8,595 nt of DNA from Clostridiales bacterium (GTDB lineage Bacteria > Bacillota > Dehalobacteriia > UBA4068). The notes beneath the pieces are model-generated. The model made no database searches, was not told where the DNA came from, and worked only from the letters and a program-made list of their open reading frames with translations. A program made the translations under genes and the position numbers. Shown piece after piece: positions 6,086 to 8,595 of this stretch (its first letter is position 1; each line of letters begins with the position of its first letter). The stretch spans positions 1-8,595 of the forward strand of contig WRDJ01000014.1 in the NCBI GenBank assembly GCA_009783495.1, written 5' to 3'.

Positions 6086-6943
6086 TTAATGCCTTTTGCC
6101 CTGAGAATGTTTTTTATAGATGATCACCTGGCGGTATGGCTCTGCGCCCTGGCTTTGCGTCTCAACGCGGGCGTCCTCCTGCAAGGTCATATGCACGATG
6201 CGCCGCTCGTAAGGGTTCATGGGTTCGAGCTCCACCTTGCGCCCGGTATGCACGGCTTTGTCTGCCATCCTCTTCGCCAGGGCGGTCAGCGCCTGCTCGC
6301 GGCCTTTGCGGTAGTTCTCCACGTCGAGGACGATGCGCGGCGTTTCCGCCGCTTTCTGGTTGATGGCCAGGTTGGTCAGATATTGCAGGGCGTTGAGCGT
6401 TTCGCCGTGGCGGCCGATGAGGATGCCCAGGTCGTTGCCGGAAAAGGAAAGGCGCAGCGCGCCGTCTTCCTCGCCGACCTCGCAAACGGGATCAACCTTC
6501 AGCTTGGCGAAAATGCCCTTCAAGAAATCCTGCGCCTGTTCCGCGGCCTGATTCGGTGAAATCGCCGCAGCCTGGGCTTGTTTGCGTTCCGTTTGTTTTT
6601 CCGCAGCCTGGATGGGTTTGCGTTCCGCGATCTTGACCGGAGGCGCAACCTGGGCTTGTTTGCGTTCCGTTTGTTTTTCCGCAGCCTGGGCCGGCTTGCG
6701 TTCCGTTTGCTTTTCCGCAACCTGGGCCGGCTTGACCGGGGCGGGCTCTTTGACGGGAGGCTCGGGCAAGGAAAAAGTGACGCGCACCTTGGCGTTTTTG
6801 CCGCCTATGCCGAAAAAGCCCTTGTTGCCGGAATCCAGAACTTCCACTTCCACATCCGCGTCCAGTTCCACCCCCGCAAGCACGAGAGCCGTGTCTAAGG
6901 CCTCTTCCACGTTTTTGCCCGTGGCTTCAACAGATTTCTTCAT
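6086..6943 (-). CDS. jag: RNA-binding protein Jag (KhpB/EloR type), Jag_N-KH-R3H
   Basis: Jag is the RNA-binding protein usually encoded next to yidC. In streptococci the homologue KhpB/EloR works with KhpA in control of cell elongation; its role here is inferred. The 285-residue protein has three parts: an N-terminal Jag_N domain (1-56) with KGFFGIGGKNAKVRV (41-55); a charged Ala/Lys/Gln/Glu linker (about 60-135); then a KH-like domain with the GxxG loop LIGRHGETLNALQYL (175-189) and an R3H domain with NPYERRIVHMTLQ (243-255), where R247-xxx-H251 is the signature. The linker carries a tandem repeat at residues 76-125. I chose the ATG at 6943; GAAGGG lies 11 nt upstream, longer than ideal. 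A TTG at 6970 gives nine more residues but has no site and does not match the family start. It follows yidC by 29 nt and precedes a terminator. Confidence 0.95.
   Translation of the reverse strand: MKKSVEATGKNVEEALDTALVLAGVELDADVEVEVLDSGNKGFFGIGGKNAKVRVTFSLPEPPVKEPAPVKPAQVAEKQTERKPAQAAEKQTERKQAQVAPPVKIAERKPIQAAEKQTERKQAQAAAISPNQAAEQAQDFLKGIFAKLKVDPVCEVGEEDGALRLSFSGNDLGILIGRHGETLNALQYLTNLAINQKAAETPRIVLDVENYRKGREQALTALAKRMADKAVHTGRKVELEPMNPYERRIVHMTLQEDARVETQSQGAEPYRQVIIYKKHSQGKRH
6569..6718 (-). repeat. 36-bp tandem repeat coding the Jag linker
   Basis: The linker is built of four units: AEKQTERKPAQA, AEKQTERKQAQV, the diverged 14-residue APPVKIAERKPIQA, and AEKQTERKQAQA. At the DNA level about 40 bases at 6572-6611 recur almost exactly at 6650-6689, an offset of 78 bp or 26 codons, so the frame is kept. 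This is an in-frame repeat likely to vary in copy number among strains. It forms a flexible, highly charged spacer between Jag_N and the KH domain. Confidence 0.85.
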
Positions 6944-6972
6944 CAGGTTTACATCCCTTCTTGATCGCAAAG

Positions 6973-7944
6973 CTATTTCTTGCGCACTATCTTATATTTC
7001 TTCCCTTGATTATTCCCGCCTTGGTCTTTTTTCTGCTGTTTCTTTCTTTCGGCCTCTTCGCGGCGGTTTTCCTCTTCGGCCTCGGGAGAACCGGGGGGAT
7101 ACCATTTTTTAGGCTTTTTCTGCGCCTCGGCCTGCGCCTTTTCTTTCTTCTTGCTCATTTTTTCCGCTTCCAGCTTGATTTTCGCCTCCAGCTCGGCATC
7201 CTCTTTCTTGCCGCGCGCGTTGATGAAAAGCTGCTGCACCGCGCCGATTATGGATTGAAATGTCCAGTATAAGGCCAGGGCGGCGGGAAAGCCGCTCGCC
7301 ACGAAGCCGATGAAGACCGGCATGGCGAAGAGCATGATGCGCTGCGTTTGGTCCTTGCGGTTGGTAATCGTGAGGAATTGCTGCCCGAACTGGGAGGCGG
7401 CCACCAGGACGGCCAGCCAGACAGGGGTTTTCAGAAGTATGGGGAGGAAGTTGCCGTTTTTGTCCGTCGTTTCGCCGACGACCTCAAAAAGGTCTTTGAT
7501 CCACAAAAAGCCATGACCCAACTCCGAGCCCGGCACGAAGCCCCTGACGGTATAAAAAAGGGCGATGATGATGGGCATCTGAATGAGCAGCGGCAGGCAG
7601 CCCGCCAGGGGATTGATCTTGTAATCCTGGTAGAGCTTCATGGTGGCTTCGTTTTTCTTCTGCGGGTCGTTTTTATATTTCTCGCTGATCTCTTTCATCA
7701 GCGGCTGCAGCTTCTGCATGGAACGCGTGGAGAGCATCTGCTTGAGCGTCAGGGGAAAGAGCAGCATTTTCACAACTATGGTGAAAAGAAAGAGCGCCAG
7801 GGCATAGCTGGGAATGTGCAGGGCCTCGGTCAGCTTGAAAAGCAACTCAATGAACCCGCCCAAAAAGCCCGGTATGCCGGTGGCTTTTTGCGGTTCGTCG
7901 GTCAGGACGAAGGGCAGAATGTTGATAAGATTAAAAATCTGCAA
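6973..7944 (-). CDS. yidC: Membrane protein insertase YidC (SpoIIIJ/Oxa1 family)
   Basis: YidC inserts and folds membrane proteins, alone or with SecYEG. The 323-residue protein is of the short Gram-positive type, without the large periplasmic domain. Five hydrophobic segments are visible: 47-67 (YALALFLFTIVVKMLLFPLTL), 114-135, 173-190, 203-221 and 222-241. A cytoplasmic charged hairpin (68-110) with KLQPLMKEISEKYKNDPQKK lies between the first two. A Lys (K59) occupies the first segment where the conserved groove Arg is usual (R73 in B. subtilis SpoIIIJ). The tail (244-323) is very rich in Lys and Glu, as expected for ribosome contact. There is no lipobox Cys near the N terminus. The start is TTG at 7944, chosen because AGGAGG (7957-7952) lies 7 nt upstream and no in-frame ATG precedes the first segment. 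jag follows closely; a 297-nt gene-free gap separates it from yidD. Confidence 0.97.
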   Translation of the reverse strand: MQIFNLINILPFVLTDEPQKATGIPGFLGGFIELLFKLTEALHIPSYALALFLFTIVVKMLLFPLTLKQMLSTRSMQKLQPLMKEISEKYKNDPQKKNEATMKLYQDYKINPLAGCLPLLIQMPIIIALFYTVRGFVPGSELGHGFLWIKDLFEVVGETTDKNGNFLPILLKTPVWLAVLVAASQFGQQFLTITNRKDQTQRIMLFAMPVFIGFVASGFPAALALYWTFQSIIGAVQQLFINARGKKEDAELEAKIKLEAEKMSKKKEKAQAEAQKKPKKWYPPGSPEAEEENRREEAERKKQQKKDQGGNNQGKKYKIVRKK

Positions 7945-7951
7945 GGCAGAA

Positions 7952-7957
7952 CCTCCT
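7952..7957 (-). promoter_or_regulatory. yidC ribosome binding site, defines a TTG start
   Basis: A full AGGAGG on the minus strand lies 7 nt before TTG at 7944. It is the main reason for accepting the unusual TTG codon as the yidC start. Confidence 0.85.
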
Positions 7958-8024
7958 AAAACAGAAGTGAGAAACCAGAGGACAGAAGGGAGAAGGAAGA
8001 GGTCAGAGGGTCAGCGTGTGCGGC

Positions 8025-8100
8025 AAGCATGGCAAGGCGCGTCAAGGCGAGGGAATGAGCGTACTGATTGTGTACGGGAGTGACCGGGCCGAGGATAAAC
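8025..8100. repeat. Degenerate tandem repeat unit, diverged copy
   Basis: This unit contains AAGGCGCG (8034-8041), the hairpin CGTAC (8060-8064) / GTACG (8072-8076) with a 7-nt loop, and CCGAGGAT (8089-8096). The same landmarks recur in the same order at 8142-8149, 8165-8180 and 8181-8188, an offset of about 92-108 bp. It looks like an older, decayed copy of the unit at 8105-8201. Confidence 0.5.
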
Positions 8101-8104
8101 ATAA

Positions 8105-8201
8105 AACTAACTGGAAGGCAAGAGAAGCAAGCAGAGCAAGGAAGGCGCGAGACGCGACCGCAGGCGTACTCTTTTGTACGCCGAGGATCGCGACGAAGCG
8201 G
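8105..8201. repeat. Repeat unit with hairpin and module 1
   Basis: A purine-rich arm (AAGGCAAGAGAAGCAAGC and on) leads to AAGGCGCG, then to a perfect hairpin: GGCGTAC (8163-8169), loop TCTTTT, GTACGCC (8176-8182). The hairpin overlaps the 24-bp module at 8178-8201, which matches 435-458 at 22 of 24 bases. The arrangement is typical of dispersed palindromic intergenic repeats; no transposase is nearby. Confidence 0.6.
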
Positions 8202-8215
8202 CTGACACCGCTATA

Positions 8216-8234
8216 CGACGCTTATGTTGCCGAC
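8216..8234. repeat. Dispersed repeat module 2, copy abutting the yidD stop
   Basis: It matches 553-571 at 17 of 19 bases. It ends 5 bp from the yidD stop codon. On the plus strand CGACCC (8231-8236), partly within the module, can pair with GGGTCG (8250-8255) in the last yidD codons, spanning the stop; no T run follows, so this is not called a terminator. Confidence 0.6.
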
Positions 8235-8239
8235 CCACC

Positions 8240-8470
8240 CTAAGAAACCGGGTCGTAACCCCCCTCATGCCAGGGATGACAGCGCAAAACCCGCTTCACG
8301 GACAAAAGGCCGCCCTTGAACGGCCCGTAACGCTCCAGCGCCTCAATGGCATATTGGGAACAGGTGGGGGAATAGCGGCAATTCGCGCCGAAAAGCGGGG
8401 AAATCGCTTTTTGATAAAATTTGATTAATAAAATCAAAAACTTTTTCAGAAGGTTCAGTAAAAACCTCAT
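8240..8470 (-). CDS. yidD: Membrane protein insertion efficiency factor YidD
   Basis: YidD is a small, membrane-associated protein that aids insertion of YidC-dependent membrane proteins. The 76-residue product is typical in length. It starts [20 protein letters not shown], an amphipathic helix thought to bind the membrane, and then shows the strongly conserved core [19 protein letters not shown] (23-41), with its cysteines, followed by [19 protein letters not shown] and GGYDPV. ATG 8470 has GGAG 4 nt upstream, somewhat close, and a G-rich stretch further up. It follows rnpA by 22 nt, the normal arrangement, and the two are likely co-transcribed. The usual tight link to yidC is loosened by a 297-nt repeat-filled gap. 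Confidence 0.97.
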   Translation of the reverse strand: MRFLLNLLKKFLILLIKFYQKAISPLFGANCRYSPTCSQYAIEALERYGPFKGGLLSVKRVLRCHPWHEGGYDPVS

Positions 8471-8492
8471 TCTTCTCCGCCCCCTCCGATTA

Positions 8493-8595
8493 TCAGCGTT
8501 TTACCGGCCCGTTTTGCGCCAGGGCCAGCCGCAGCTGCTTTTCGATCTGCGCGGTCTTGGCCTCTTTGGCCGCGTTGCGCAGGATAAAGATATAA
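8493..8595 (-). CDS. rnpA: Ribonuclease P protein component, C-terminal end (runs off the right edge)
   Basis: Only the last 33 codons are present: [20 protein letters not shown] and 13 more residues ending NGPVKR, then TGA at 8495-8493. The pattern of a strand (YIFILR), then AAKEA, then a Leu-rich helix is that of the RnpA C terminus. RnpA binds the RNase P RNA and helps it recognise precursor tRNA while the 5' leader is cut. Position just before yidD is the invariant bacterial arrangement, with rpmH expected beyond the edge. The call rests on this short similarity plus context, which together are strong. Confidence 0.88.
   Translation of the reverse strand, partial: YIFILRNAAKEAKTAQIEKQLRLALAQNGPVKR

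Larger units (their letters stand above)
7945..8239. other. Gene-free interval between yidD and yidC, filled with repeats
   Basis: No credible gene lies here; small ORFs on the plus strand are repeat-rich and lack homologous features. From about 7962 to 8012 the plus strand is nearly all purine, with repeated CAGAAG/GAGAAG/CAGAGG words. From about 8025 to 8201 there are two degenerate tandem units with small hairpins, and from 8216 a further repeat module that runs up to the yidD stop. The yidC promoter may be here, but I could not identify it. Confidence 0.7.

Noticed and set aside
6944..6970. N-terminal extension of Jag from a TTG start
   Set aside because: The nine extra residues do not match the family, and no ribosome binding site precedes the TTG; ATG at 6943 begins the Jag_N domain directly.
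8025..8201. CRISPR array
   Set aside because: There are only two diverged units with no constant direct repeat and no regular unique spacers, and no cas genes lie nearby.
1..8595. oriC or DnaA-box cluster
   Set aside because: The gene order places the window near the origin, but I found no clustered TTATCCACA-like boxes; oriC is probably beyond rpmH, outside the window.

Overview
This window is an ordinary but well-preserved stretch of a bacterial chromosome next to the replication origin. The sequence is GC-rich, and every gene I can support lies on the minus strand. In transcription order (high to low coordinates) it reads rnpA (3' end only), yidD, yidC, jag, a small AT-richer unknown gene, mnmE, a GNAT acetyltransferase, mnmG, rsmG and soj/parA (5' end only). 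This is the classic rpmH-rnpA-yidD-yidC-jag-mnmE-mnmG-rsmG-parA-parB neighbourhood. A Jag protein, strong AGGAGG ribosome binding sites and the parS sequence suggest a Firmicute. The moderately high GC content and the style of intergenic repeats would suit Negativicutes, but that placement is inference only.

Region by region: 8493-8595 is the end of the RNase P protein gene, followed closely by yidD. The interval 7945-8239 has no gene and holds a degenerate repeat family and a purine-rich tract. Next are yidC (TTG start) and jag, whose linker contains a 12-residue repeat. A U-tailed hairpin follows jag at 5984-6045. The unknown gene at 5421-5940 appears frameshifted and is poorer in GC than its surroundings. 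mnmE and the GNAT gene follow, then mnmG and rsmG. The interval 179-575 is the other large gap; it holds a parS site, a second copy of the repeat modules seen after yidD, and a few hairpins. Soj runs off the left edge.

How the genes work together: rnpA, yidD, yidC and jag cover tRNA processing, membrane protein insertion and RNA binding. MnmE and MnmG act as one complex on the wobble uridine of tRNA, and RsmG methylates 16S rRNA. Soj and three perfect parS sites (244-259, 1353-1368, 3321-3336) belong to chromosome segregation and origin control. The parS sites sit upstream of soj, rsmG and mnmG, the last two at an identical 51-nt distance from the start codon.

I do not see a new biological system. 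The items most worth a second look are the parS spacing, the frameshifted insert between jag and mnmE behind a terminator, and the two-module repeat that abuts the stop codons of both yidD and rsmG.
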